A DNA stretch of 6,101 bases, taken from assembly GCA_937892815.1 (NCBI GenBank), contig CALBHZ010000103.1, positions 1 through 6,101 on the forward strand. The letters are read 5' to 3'. Under the pieces are notes generated by a model. It did not search any database and was not told the origin of the DNA. It worked only from the letters and a program-made list of their open reading frames with translations. Made by a program: the position numbers and the translations under genes. This document shows, in pieces, positions 1 to 6,038 of this stretch (the first letter of the stretch is position 1; every line of letters begins with the position of its first letter). The DNA is from an uncultured archaeon. Lineage in GTDB: Archaea; Thermoproteota; Nitrososphaeria; Conexivisphaerales; CALBHZ01.

Positions 1-70
1 TTTTCAAGCAGAAGACGGCATACGAGATGTAGAGAGGTCTCGTGGGCTCGGAGATGTGTATAAGAGACAG
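1..70. other. Illumina Nextera i7 adapter (not genomic)
   Basis: Bases 5-28 are the P7 flow-cell sequence, 29-36 an 8-base index (GTAGAGAG, which would be read as CTCTCTAC, the sequence I know as Nextera index N707), 37-51 the Nextera read-2 segment, and 52-70 the 19-base Tn5 mosaic end (AGATGTGTATAAGAGACAG). The four T at 1-4 have no genomic support either. Genomic sequence starts at 71. This is contamination left after trimming and should be removed before any use of the contig. Confidence 0.98.
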
Positions 71-72
71 GA

Positions 73-438
73 AATCTTACACTTTTAGTGGAGAAGGAGG
101 ATATTACTAAGTTTCAGGGTAAGCTTGTAAGGTTGATAGGTCTAATGAATATAAAGAACTTACACGTAAGGGGAGAAAGCGCGTTCGCTGAATTTGATAG
201 CTTTGAATTAGAGAAGGCGAAAAAATTGAAAGCATCATTAATACATTGGCTACCAAAGGAGGAAAACGTAGACATAGAAGTGGTGATAAGCGATCCAGAT
301 AAGCCCATTTCAGGAAAGGCTGAAAGGAGCTTAGTAGACGAGCCGATCGGCGCTACCGTGCAATTTGAGAGGAAGTTCTTCGCAAGAATAGATGGAAAGA
401 GAGGAGAAAAAATCGTCCTTTACTATACATCTAAATGA
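73..438 (+). CDS. gltX: Glutamyl-tRNA synthetase, C-terminal fragment (5' end missing)
   Basis: This is the last 121 residues of an archaeal-type glutamyl-tRNA synthetase, the cytosolic enzyme that attaches glutamate to tRNA. Only the C-terminal anticodon-binding beta-barrel part is present. Recognisable blocks are VRLIGLMNIK (archaeal relatives have VRLMDLYNV-like sequence), AKKLKASLIHWLP (relatives have a similar segment ending IHWVP) and the terminal VQFERKFFARID followed by a YYTSK end. The catalytic Rossmann domain with its HIGH- and KMSKS-type motifs lies upstream of the insert. The frame is open from the first whole insert codon at 73, so the GTG at 88 is an internal valine codon: it has no ribosome binding site and lies inside the fold. 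The stop is TGA at 436-438. Archaeal GluRS is usually about 550-590 residues, so roughly four fifths is missing. GlnRS of the same superfamily is less likely in an archaeon. Family assignment is by remembered similarity. Confidence 0.85.
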   Translation, partial: NLTLLVEKEDITKFQGKLVRLIGLMNIKNLHVRGESAFAEFDSFELEKAKKLKASLIHWLPKEENVDIEVVISDPDKPISGKAERSLVDEPIGATVQFERKFFARIDGKRGEKIVLYYTSK

Positions 439-441
439 AAA

Positions 442-451
442 GTTTAAAACC
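442..451 (+). promoter_or_regulatory. Probable archaeal TATA promoter for the L7Ae cluster
   Basis: The spacer after gltX holds GTTTAAAACC, an A/T-rich box A candidate preceded by a purine run (GAAAAG) that could act as a BRE. Its centre near 446 places a start of transcription, usually about 25 nt downstream, near 470-473. That gives a leader of only about 8-15 nt for L7Ae. A closely similar element stands at the same distance before S6e. The spacer is only 41 nt, so read-through from gltX is also possible. Confidence 0.45.
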
Positions 452-471
452 AAGATAGTTAAGTGATTGCA

Positions 472-479
472 GAGGGGCG
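472..479 (+). promoter_or_regulatory. Purine-rich ribosome binding site of L7Ae
   Basis: GAGGGGCG directly precedes the ATG at 480 and resembles the archaeal GAGGTGA consensus. The GAGG core is 4 nt from the ATG at 480 and 10 nt from the in-frame ATG at 486, so the spacing slightly favours neither. The first two residues (MK) of L7Ae are therefore uncertain. Confidence 0.5.
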
Positions 480-869
480 ATGAAGATGACTTCCACAGAA
501 AAGCCCTATTACGTAAAATTTGAAACACCAAAGGAATTAGTTGAAGCTACATATGAAGCTTTAAGACAAGCTAGAAATAGCGGAAAAATTAAAAAGGGGA
601 CGAATGAGACGACTAAGGCAGTAGAAAGAGGACAGGCTAAGTTGGTAATAATCGCTGAAGATGTAGATCCACCGGAAGTTGTAGCTCATCTACCGTTGCT
701 TTGCGAGGAGAGAAAGGTACCATACTTATACGTACCATCTAAAAAAGATCTTGGAGAAGCTGTAGGAATAGACGTTGCAGCCGCCTCAGCATGTGTAGTA
801 GATCCGGGCGATGCGCAACCTATTTTAGAACAAATCATTTCATCTCTCAAGAAGATAAAGGGGGGCTAG
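480..869 (+). CDS. rpl7ae: Ribosomal protein L7Ae
   Basis: A 129-residue RNA-binding protein of the L7Ae/L30e family. In archaea it binds kink-turns in 23S rRNA and is also the core protein of C/D and H/ACA RNPs and of RNase P. The diagnostic RNA-contact segment [14 protein letters not shown] is at about residues 38-51. It is followed by [23 protein letters not shown] (about 55-77) and the loop motif [12 protein letters not shown] (about 96-107), which contacts the kink-turn. Length matches the family (about 120-130). The start could be ATG 480 or ATG 486; relatives begin close to the KPYYVKFE block, which fits both. It is the first gene of a tight cluster and S28e begins 8 nt after its stop. 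Archaeal L7Ae can repress its own mRNA through a leader kink-turn, but I see no convincing kink-turn here. Confidence 0.97.
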   Translation: MKMTSTEKPYYVKFETPKELVEATYEALRQARNSGKIKKGTNETTKAVERGQAKLVIIAEDVDPPEVVAHLPLLCEERKVPYLYVPSKKDLGEAVGIDVAAASACVVDPGDAQPILEQIISSLKKIKGG

Positions 870-877
870 TTTAAGTA

Positions 878-1093
878 ATGAGCAAGACGTCGGAGGAGAA
901 GCTAACTCCAGCGGAAGTAATACAGATCTTAGGTAGGACGGGGGTAGCAGGAGAAATTACTCAAGTAAGGGTAAAGATTCTCGAAGGTAAGGATAAGGGA
1001 AGGATTTTAACTAGGAATGTAAAGGGAGCGGTTAGGATAGGAGATATATTGATGCTTAGAGAAACGGAGAGGGAGGCAAAGAAAATCAAGTAG
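878..1093 (+). CDS. rps28e: Small-subunit ribosomal protein S28e
   Basis: A 71-residue protein of the S28e family, an OB-fold protein of the 30S subunit near the mRNA exit region, shared by archaea and eukaryotes. The family signature [24 protein letters not shown] is at about residues 19-42, and the near-terminal block [15 protein letters not shown] closes the protein as in relatives (DILxLxETEREAR). Length is normal. The ATG at 878 follows the L7Ae stop by 8 nt; no good Shine-Dalgarno lies in the gap, though the G-run at the end of L7Ae (860-865) may serve weakly. It is probably co-transcribed with L7Ae and L24e, a gene order that recurs in many archaea. Confidence 0.96.
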   Translation: MSKTSEEKLTPAEVIQILGRTGVAGEITQVRVKILEGKDKGRILTRNVKGAVRIGDILMLRETEREAKKIK

Positions 1094-1097
1094 GTGA
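1093..1097 (+). promoter_or_regulatory. Shine-Dalgarno GGTGA that supports the TTG start of L24e
   Basis: GGTGA at 1093-1097 matches the archaeal anti-Shine-Dalgarno core. Its first G is the last base of the S28e stop codon (TAG 1091-1093). It sits 6 nt before TTG 1104 and is the main reason for choosing that start. Confidence 0.7.
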
Positions 1098-1103
1098 AGT
1101 CCT

Positions 1104-1295
1104 TTGCTTCAAATTAAGAAATGTAGCTTTTGCGGTAAAGAAGTTATACCAGGTACTGGAATCATGTACGTTAAAAACGATGGTACCGTCCTATGGTTCT
1201 GTTCGTCTAAATGTAGGAAAAATATGTTGAAATTGGGAAGAGATCCGAGAAAGCTGAAGTGGACTTCTAAGTACAAGAAGGTGTCGGCTAGATGA
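1104..1295 (+). CDS. rpl24e: Large-subunit ribosomal protein L24e, TTG start
   Basis: A 63-residue zinc-ribbon protein of the 50S subunit, L24e family. Four cysteines form the zinc site: C7 and C10 (CSFC) with C33 and C37 (CSSKC). The family block [22 protein letters not shown] is intact and the tail [12 protein letters not shown] is typical. The start is TTG: the first in-frame ATG (1164) would remove the first two zinc ligands, and a good Shine-Dalgarno lies 6 nt before TTG 1104. The TGA stop overlaps the ATG of ndk in the ATGA at 1292-1295, which suggests translational coupling. Length agrees with archaeal L24e (about 55-70). Confidence 0.95.
   Translation: MLQIKKCSFCGKEVIPGTGIMYVKNDGTVLWFCSSKCRKNMLKLGRDPRKLKWTSKYKKVSAR
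1279..1283 (+). promoter_or_regulatory. Shine-Dalgarno of ndk inside the end of L24e
   Basis: AGGTG at 1279-1283 lies within the last codons of L24e, 8 nt before the ndk ATG at 1292. Together with the 4-nt ATGA stop/start overlap it supports coupled translation of the two genes. Confidence 0.55.
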
Positions 1296-1693
1296 CGGAA
1301 AGGACCTTAATAGTAATAAAGCCGGACGGTGTTAGGAGAGGTCTAATAGGTAAAATACTATCTAGATTTGAAAGGAAGGGATTTAAGATCGTTGAGTTAA
1401 AGATGTTTAAAATGAGTAGGGAAAAAGCCGAAGAATTTTACAGTGTTCACAAAGGGAAACATTTCTTTAACGAGCTGATAGACTTCATAACATCGGGTCC
1501 CGTAGTTGCTGCTGTACTAGAAGGTAGAAACGCGATAGAAGTCGTTAGGTTGATGATAGGATCAACGGATTCGTCTAAAGCTCTTCCTGGAACTATTAGA
1601 GGAGATTTTGGGTTAGAGATTACCGAGAATTTAATACACGCAAGCGACTCCCTTGAAAGTTATAAGAGAGAGTACAAAGTTATATTTGAGTAG
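1292..1693 (+). CDS. ndk: Nucleoside diphosphate kinase
   Basis: A 133-residue cytosolic enzyme that moves the gamma-phosphate from one NTP (mostly ATP) to an NDP through a phosphohistidine, supplying GTP for translation factors and other (d)NTPs. Conserved active-site elements are present: K10 in IKPDGV, Y50 and H53 (YSVHKGK), R86, T92 (GSTD), R103 in [10 protein letters not shown]113, and the catalytic H116 in ENLIHASDS. Length is close to the usual 130-150 and the fold appears complete. In the usual NIIHGSDS motif this protein has A117 instead of Gly, which is a mild change. It starts inside the stop codon of L24e and ends 19 nt before aIF5B. Linkage of ndk to infB in a ribosomal protein cluster is common in archaea. 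Confidence 0.97.
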   Translation: MTERTLIVIKPDGVRRGLIGKILSRFERKGFKIVELKMFKMSREKAEEFYSVHKGKHFFNELIDFITSGPVVAAVLEGRNAIEVVRLMIGSTDSSKALPGTIRGDFGLEITENLIHASDSLESYKREYKVIFE

Positions 1694-1712
1694 TATTTAC
1701 CTAACATGAGGA

Positions 1713-3485
1713 ATGGCGAAAGCGATAAGACAACCAATAGTAGTCGTTCTAGGACACGTAGATAGTGGAAAAACTTCAATATTGGATAAGATAAGGGGGA
1801 CAGCCGTTCAAGCTAGGGAAGTAGGGGGCATAACTCAACATATAGGAGCGAGCTTCTTTCCTCCTGAAACGTTAAAGGCAATATGTGGTCCTTTATTAAA
1901 GATATTTGGAGGAGAGGTAAAAATACCAGGCCTATTAGTTATAGATACCCCAGGTCATGAAGCCTTCTCAAATTTAAGGCAGAGAGGAGGTTCTGCGGCT
2001 GATATCGCAATCTTAGTAGTTGACGCAGCAAAGGGGATGGAGCCTCAAACGTACGAGAGCATTGAAATTTTAAGGGAAAGGAAGGTACCATTTCTAGTAG
2101 CTCTAAATAAGATAGACTTGATAGCCGGCTGGAGACCAATGCCCAACCTTACGCTCTTAGAATCCATTAAGAAACAGGACAAGTTTACGCAAGAGCTTCT
2201 CGATAAGGCAATATATACTGTAGTGGGGCAATTGTCACAATTGGGGTTCAGAAGTGAGGCCTTTTACAGAGTTAAAAACTTCACCAGAGAGGTCGCTATA
2301 GTTCCCGTAAGCGCTATAACGGGAGAAGGGATTCCCGAGTTATTAACCGTCTTAATAGGCTTAACTCAGGAGTACATGCAAAAGAGGCTTGAATATGCGG
2401 AAGGTCCCGCAAGAGGAATAGTTCTTGAAGTGAGAGAGGATCCCGGCTTAGGCCCTACGGCTAACGTAATATTGGTAAACGGAGTGCTAAAGGTAGGAGA
2501 CCGAATAGCTCTAGGGACTAAGGAAGGAGCTATATTTACGAAAGTGAGAGCGTTGTTTATGCCTAAACCGTTAGATGAGATGAGAGATCCTAGAGATAGG
2601 TTCATGCCGGTTAGGGAAGTAAAGGCTGCTGCCGGAGTGAAGGTAAGCGCTCCAGAAATCCAAAACGTGCTTGCGGGCTCCCCATTAGTAGGAATACAGA
2701 AAGAAGAGGATGAAGAAAGAGCAATTGAAATCATAGACTCAGAAGTCAAGCGGGTATTCATTCATACGGATAAACTAGGGATCGTCTTAAAGGCCGACAC
2801 TTTGGGCTCTTTAGAAGCTTTAATAGGCATGATGAGAAAGAGGAAGATACCGATAAGAATCGCAGACATCGGTCCCGTTACTAAGAGAGATGCGGTACAA
2901 GCATCTATAGTAAGGGAAAAGGACAGGTACTTAGGAGTAATCTTAGCCTTTAACGTAAAAGTCTTGGATGAAGCAAGGGAAATCCCCGTTCCCATCTTCC
3001 AAGAAAGGGTAATTTATAGCTTAATAGAGAATTACCTAAATTGGGTAGAAAGGGAAAAGGAAGCAGAAGCAAGAGCCGTATTTTCCGCTTTCACCTTACC
3101 GGCTAAATTCCAAGTGTTAAAAGGCTTCGTTTTTAGGAGAAGCAATCCCGCTATTTTCGGTATTGAAGTGCTAGAGGGCAGACTTAAACAGAAGGTAAAA
3201 GTGATGAATAAAGAGGGAAAGGAAGTAGGGGTTATTCAGCAAATCCAGAGTAGCGGACAACCGATACCTGAAGCGGTTAAAGGAGAACAGGTAGCGGTCT
3301 CGATGAAAGAACCCACTATCGGTAGACAGATAAAAGAAGGGGAGATTTTATATACTCTCCCTTCAAGCGATGAAGCGAGGTTATTGCTCACTAAGTTTAA
3401 GGATAGGCTTTCACCAGAAGAAGTTAAGCTTTTAGAAGAAATAATCGAGATTAGGAGAAAGGTACAGCATTTATATGCTTTTTAA
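1713..3485 (+). CDS. infB: Translation initiation factor aIF5B (IF2-like GTPase)
   Basis: A 590-residue archaeal homologue of bacterial IF2 and eukaryotic eIF5B, the GTPase that promotes joining of ribosomal subunits and positioning of initiator tRNA. The GTPase domain (about 1-225) has the P-loop GHVDSGKTS (14-22), switch I GGITQHIGA with T41, switch II DTPGHE (78-83, H82 catalytic), NKID (132-135) and SAITGEG (200-206). The beta-barrel domain II follows at about 230-340. Domain III contains the signature KADTLGSLEALI. The C-terminal beta-barrel domain IV and a helical tail end the protein. Length fits archaeal aIF5B (about 600), and there is no intein although some archaeal infB genes carry one. 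ATG 1713 is the only possible start: TGA lies in frame at 1707-1709 and no start codon precedes the P-loop downstream. GAGGA lies almost against the ATG. The gene ends the L7Ae cluster. Confidence 0.98.
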   Translation: MAKAIRQPIVVVLGHVDSGKTSILDKIRGTAVQAREVGGITQHIGASFFPPETLKAICGPLLKIFGGEVKIPGLLVIDTPGHEAFSNLRQRGGSAADIAILVVDAAKGMEPQTYESIEILRERKVPFLVALNKIDLIAGWRPMPNLTLLESIKKQDKFTQELLDKAIYTVVGQLSQLGFRSEAFYRVKNFTREVAIVPVSAITGEGIPELLTVLIGLTQEYMQKRLEYAEGPARGIVLEVREDPGLGPTANVILVNGVLKVGDRIALGTKEGAIFTKVRALFMPKPLDEMRDPRDRFMPVREVKAAAGVKVSAPEIQNVLAGSPLVGIQKEEDEERAIEIIDSEVKRVFIHTDKLGIVLKADTLGSLEALIGMMRKRKIPIRIADIGPVTKRDAVQASIVREKDRYLGVILAFNVKVLDEAREIPVPIFQERVIYSLIENYLNWVEREKEAEARAVFSAFTLPAKFQVLKGFVFRRSNPAIFGIEVLEGRLKQKVKVMNKEGKEVGVIQQIQSSGQPIPEAVKGEQVAVSMKEPTIGRQIKEGEILYTLPSSDEARLLLTKFKDRLSPEEVKLLEEIIEIRRKVQHLYAF

Positions 3486-3493
3486 AGCTAAAA

Positions 3494-3504
3494 GGTTAAA
3501 AACC
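3494..3504 (+). promoter_or_regulatory. Probable archaeal TATA promoter for S6e
   Basis: GGTTAAAAACC lies in the 48-nt gap after infB, centred about 35 nt before the S6e ATG. It closely resembles the element before L7Ae (GTTTAAAACC). Transcription would start near 3524-3526, leaving a leader of about 8-10 nt. No Shine-Dalgarno is visible between it and the ATG, so S6e may be translated from a short-leader transcript. The element also sits inside a 13-base palindrome (3493-3505). Confidence 0.45.
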
Positions 3505-3533
3505 TCCCGTACGTTAAGCTCAAGCCGATAGAT

Positions 3534-3908
3534 ATGCCGGAATTCCAGTTAGTGTTATCAGATCCTAAAACTAGAAGAGCGGTAAAACTTGAAATCAAAG
3601 ATCCTAAATCGTCGGTCCTGTTAGGTTTGAAAATAGGGGACGTTATCGATGGCGAACCTCTTGGTATAAAGGGCAAGATAAAAATAACGGGAGGAAGCGA
3701 TAGAGCCGGCATACCTATGAGGCCGGATGTTCATGGACCGGGTAAGAAATATGTATTGCTTTCTAGCGGTCCTGGCTTCAGACCGAAGAAAAAGGGAGAA
3801 AGGAGGAGGAAGCTCGTTAGGGGAAACGTTGTATCCGAGGAAATATATCAAGTAAACGCTGTCTTAGTAGAGGGAGAACTCCCTCAAACCTCTACTAATA
3901 AACAGTGA
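3534..3908 (+). CDS. rps6e: Small-subunit ribosomal protein S6e
   Basis: A 124-residue protein of the S6e family, part of the archaeal and eukaryotic 30S/40S subunit. Two diagnostic blocks are nearly canonical: KITGGSDRAGIPMRPDVHG at about residues 50-68 and GERRRKLVRGNVVSEEI at about 88-104. Length matches the short archaeal form (about 120-130). It lacks the long C-terminal extension of eukaryotic S6 and of some crenarchaeal S6e proteins. ATG 3534 is the natural start because relatives also begin just before an F-[KQ]-[LV]-V-[IL]-like strand. It lies 48 nt after infB and 78 nt before EF-2, each gap holding its own likely promoter. In many archaea the next gene is aIF2 gamma; here it is EF-2. 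Confidence 0.96.
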   Translation: MPEFQLVLSDPKTRRAVKLEIKDPKSSVLLGLKIGDVIDGEPLGIKGKIKITGGSDRAGIPMRPDVHGPGKKYVLLSSGPGFRPKKKGERRRKLVRGNVVSEEIYQVNAVLVEGELPQTSTNKQ

Positions 3909-3934
3909 GTTAGACTTAGAGATTTGAATAGAAA

Positions 3935-3945
3935 AATTAATAACC
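3935..3945 (+). promoter_or_regulatory. Probable archaeal TATA promoter for EF-2
   Basis: AATTAATAACC, preceded by an A-run, is the third box A candidate in the window and again ends in ACC. Its centre near 3940 lies about 47 nt before the EF-2 ATG, so transcription would begin around 3964-3967 and give a leader of about 20 nt. That leader would contain the Shine-Dalgarno at 3973-3977. Confidence 0.4.
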
Positions 3946-3959
3946 CTATCTAAATTCAA

Positions 3960-3975
3960 CTCGCTAAGAAGCGAG
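3960..3975 (+). promoter_or_regulatory. Hairpin overlapping the EF-2 ribosome binding site
   Basis: CTCGCT (3960-3965) pairs perfectly with AGCGAG (3970-3975) around the 4-base loop AAGA. Three bases of the GAGGT Shine-Dalgarno (3973-3975) are in the 3' arm. If transcribed in full, the stem would partly hide the ribosome binding site of EF-2. It is not followed by a T-run, so it is not a bacterial-type terminator. The stem is only 6 bp, and transcripts from the nearby promoter may begin inside it, so any regulatory role is inference. Confidence 0.35.
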
Positions 3976-3977
3976 GT
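3973..3977 (+). promoter_or_regulatory. Shine-Dalgarno of EF-2
   Basis: GAGGT at 3973-3977 is complementary to the archaeal 16S rRNA tail and lies 9 nt before the ATG at 3987. It supports that start codon and overlaps the 3' arm of the hairpin at 3960-3975. Confidence 0.6.
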
Positions 3978-3986
3978 CTGATAGTT

Positions 3987-6038
3987 ATGCCGCGTTTTAA
4001 GACAACAGCTGAAGCGTTGAAGATAATAAGTAATAAAGAGCAGATAAGGAACTTCGGCATTATAGCTCATGTCGACCATGGTAAAACCACTACTTCGGAT
4101 TCTCTTCTAGCCGCGGCGGGCATGTTAAGCCCAAGCGTAGCTGGAACCGCTTTAGCGCTAGACTTCATGGAGCTTGAGCAGAGAAGGCAAATGACCATTA
4201 AGGCAGCAAACATAACCCTGTACTACGAACATGAAGGGAAACCGTATGTCTTCAACATGATAGATACTCCTGGACATATCGATTTTACAGGTAAAGTCAC
4301 AAGGTCTTTAAGAGCTATTGATGGAGCGGTAGTGGTAGTAGACGCCGTAGAGGGTGTAATGACTCAAACGGAAACGGTTACGAGACAAGCGCTAGAAGAA
4401 AGAGTAAGGCCCGTCCTTTACATCAATAAAATAGATAGGCTCGTAAAGGAGCTGAGGCTAACGCCCGAAAAGATGCAGACATGGCTTATGAACATTATAT
4501 CCGATTTTAATCAACTAATCCACATCTACGCTGAACCGGAATATAGAGAAAAATGGAAGGTAAGCGTTCAAAATAATAGCGTGGCATTTGGAAGCGCTAA
4601 AGATAGATGGGGCTTTACATTCGAAATGGCGAAAAAGTATGGGATAACGTTTAAGGACGTATATGAAGCATATACTAAGGGAGATCCGAACGAATTAGCC
4701 GAAAGGGCGCCCCTTCATGAAGCCATTTTAACGATGGTAATAAGACATCATCCGCCGCCTCACGTAGCTCAAAGGTATAGAATTCCCAAAATATGGAAGG
4801 GTAACTTAGAGAGTGAAGTAGGCCAGGCTTTATCGAACTGTGATGAAAAAGGTCCAACGGTAATGATGGTTACCAATGTGGTAGTAGACCCACAGGCAGG
4901 TGTTGTGGCTACCGGAAGGCTATTCAGTGGAACCGTAAAGGATGGAGATATGGTCTATTTAGTAGGTGCGAAGAGAATGGAGAGAATACAAAGCGTAAAC
5001 ATGTTCATGGGACCGTATAGAGAGATTGTTGGAATTTTACCTGCAGGCAACATTCCAGCCCTACTAGGTTTAGAACATGCAAGAGCGGGGGAGACGGTCT
5101 CCAGCATAAGGGAAATCGTGCCGTTTGAGAGCATAAAGTACGTAACTGAACCTGTGGTAACGGTAGCCGTTGAACCTAAGAACCCGAGAGACCTTCCAAA
5201 GCTCGTAGATGCCCTTCAGAAAATGCATATTGAAGATCCAAACTTAGTTATTAAAATAAATGAAGAAACGGGAGAAACCCTAATGTCTGGAATGGGAGTT
5301 TTACATCTCGAGATCGCTCTGACCTTGCTCCGAGAACAAGGTCTTGAAGTCATAACGAGTAAGCCTCTAATAAACTATAGGGAGACTATAACCGATAAAG
5401 CAGGGCCGGTAATGGCGAAAAGCCCTAACAGACACAATAAGGTATACATAAGAGTTGAACCGTTAGAGGAGGAGGTCATCGAGCTAATCAGAAGAGGAGA
5501 AATCAACGAAAGCATGGATAGGAAACAGATCGCGAAGAAGTTGAGAGATTTAGGATGGGATGCGGATGAAGCTAGGAACGTAGTAGCGATTGATGAAAGG
5601 GGCAATTTATTCATCGACGCAACAAAGGGAGTTCAGTTCTTACATGAAAGCCTCGATAGCCTTAGAGCGGGATTCGTAGATGTTATGATGAACGGTCCTT
5701 TAGCTTATGAGTATTGCAGAGGAGTTAAAGTGGTTCTTCATCATTTCGTTCCACATGAAGACCCGGCTCATAGAACCTATGCACAATTAATGCCAGCGGC
5801 GAGAAGGGCGATATTGGGAGCTATGTTGCTCGCGAAGCCGGTCCTTCTCGAACCGATGTTATCTATTGAAGTAAAGGGACCGGTCGATTTGATAGGAGCT
5901 GTAGCGGGCGTACTTTCGAGTAAAAGGGGGAAGTTGCTGAATATACAGCAGAAGGAGGTGCTAGCTATAATAGAGGGAGAGATACCGGCGGCGGAGACTT
6001 TCGATCTAAGTGAAGTTATGAGAGGAGCCACAGCTGGT
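3987..6038 (+). CDS. fusA: Elongation factor 2 (EF-2), 3' end missing
   Basis: The first 684 residues of archaeal EF-2, the GTPase that drives translocation on the ribosome. Domain I carries G1 AHVDHGKTTT (27-36), a switch I read as RRQMTIKAANI with T70, G3 DTPGH (93-97) and NKID (147-150). Domain II starts near 285, domain III near 385 (EPVVTVAVEPKNP, then the KINEETGETLMSGMG block), and domain IV near 460 with SPNRHNK (479-485) at its start. Domain V starts near 620 and is cut at codon 684. Family length is about 730-740, so about 50 residues are lost at the insert edge. The frame stays open into the adapter; residues read beyond 6038 (LSLIHISEPTRP and on) are artefact. The diphthamide histidine is H595, but its surroundings (AHRTYAQ) depart from the usual HRGPAQ. 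ATG 3987 has a Shine-Dalgarno 9 nt upstream and the MPRFK start matches crenarchaeal EF-2. Confidence 0.97.

Noticed and set aside
88..438. A complete 116-residue gene starting at GTG 88.
   Set aside because: The frame is open upstream to the insert edge, there is no ribosome binding site, and the sequence is the C-terminal domain of GluRS, so it is a truncated gene.
482..493. A possible kink-turn (box C-like AAGATGA within GAAG-ATGA-CTTC) at the start of L7Ae, which could allow autoregulation.
   Set aside because: Only 6 of 7 bases fit the box C consensus, no box D (CTGA) partner is nearby, and the stem is 4 bp. This is too weak to support a kink-turn.
2366..2761. A 131-residue open frame on the minus strand inside infB.
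   Set aside because: It is antisense to strongly conserved aIF5B sequence, is rich in Ser/Leu/Thr as shadow frames of AGA/AAG-rich genes are, and has no recognisable domain. The other minus-strand frames were rejected for the same reason.
1713..3485. An intein or frameshift in infB.
   Set aside because: All GTPase motifs and the later domains follow in one frame at normal spacing and total length.
3477..3488. Small dyad GCTTT-TT-AAAGC with a T5 run at the infB stop codon, as a terminator.
   Set aside because: The T-run is only five bases and overlaps the stop codon. It could be a weak archaeal terminator, but similar short runs occur inside genes.
71..6038. CRISPR array, tRNA, rRNA or riboswitch.
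   Set aside because: No spaced direct repeats, no tRNA-like cloverleaf and no rRNA sequence are visible; gaps between genes are at most 78 nt and hold only the promoter and hairpin elements listed.
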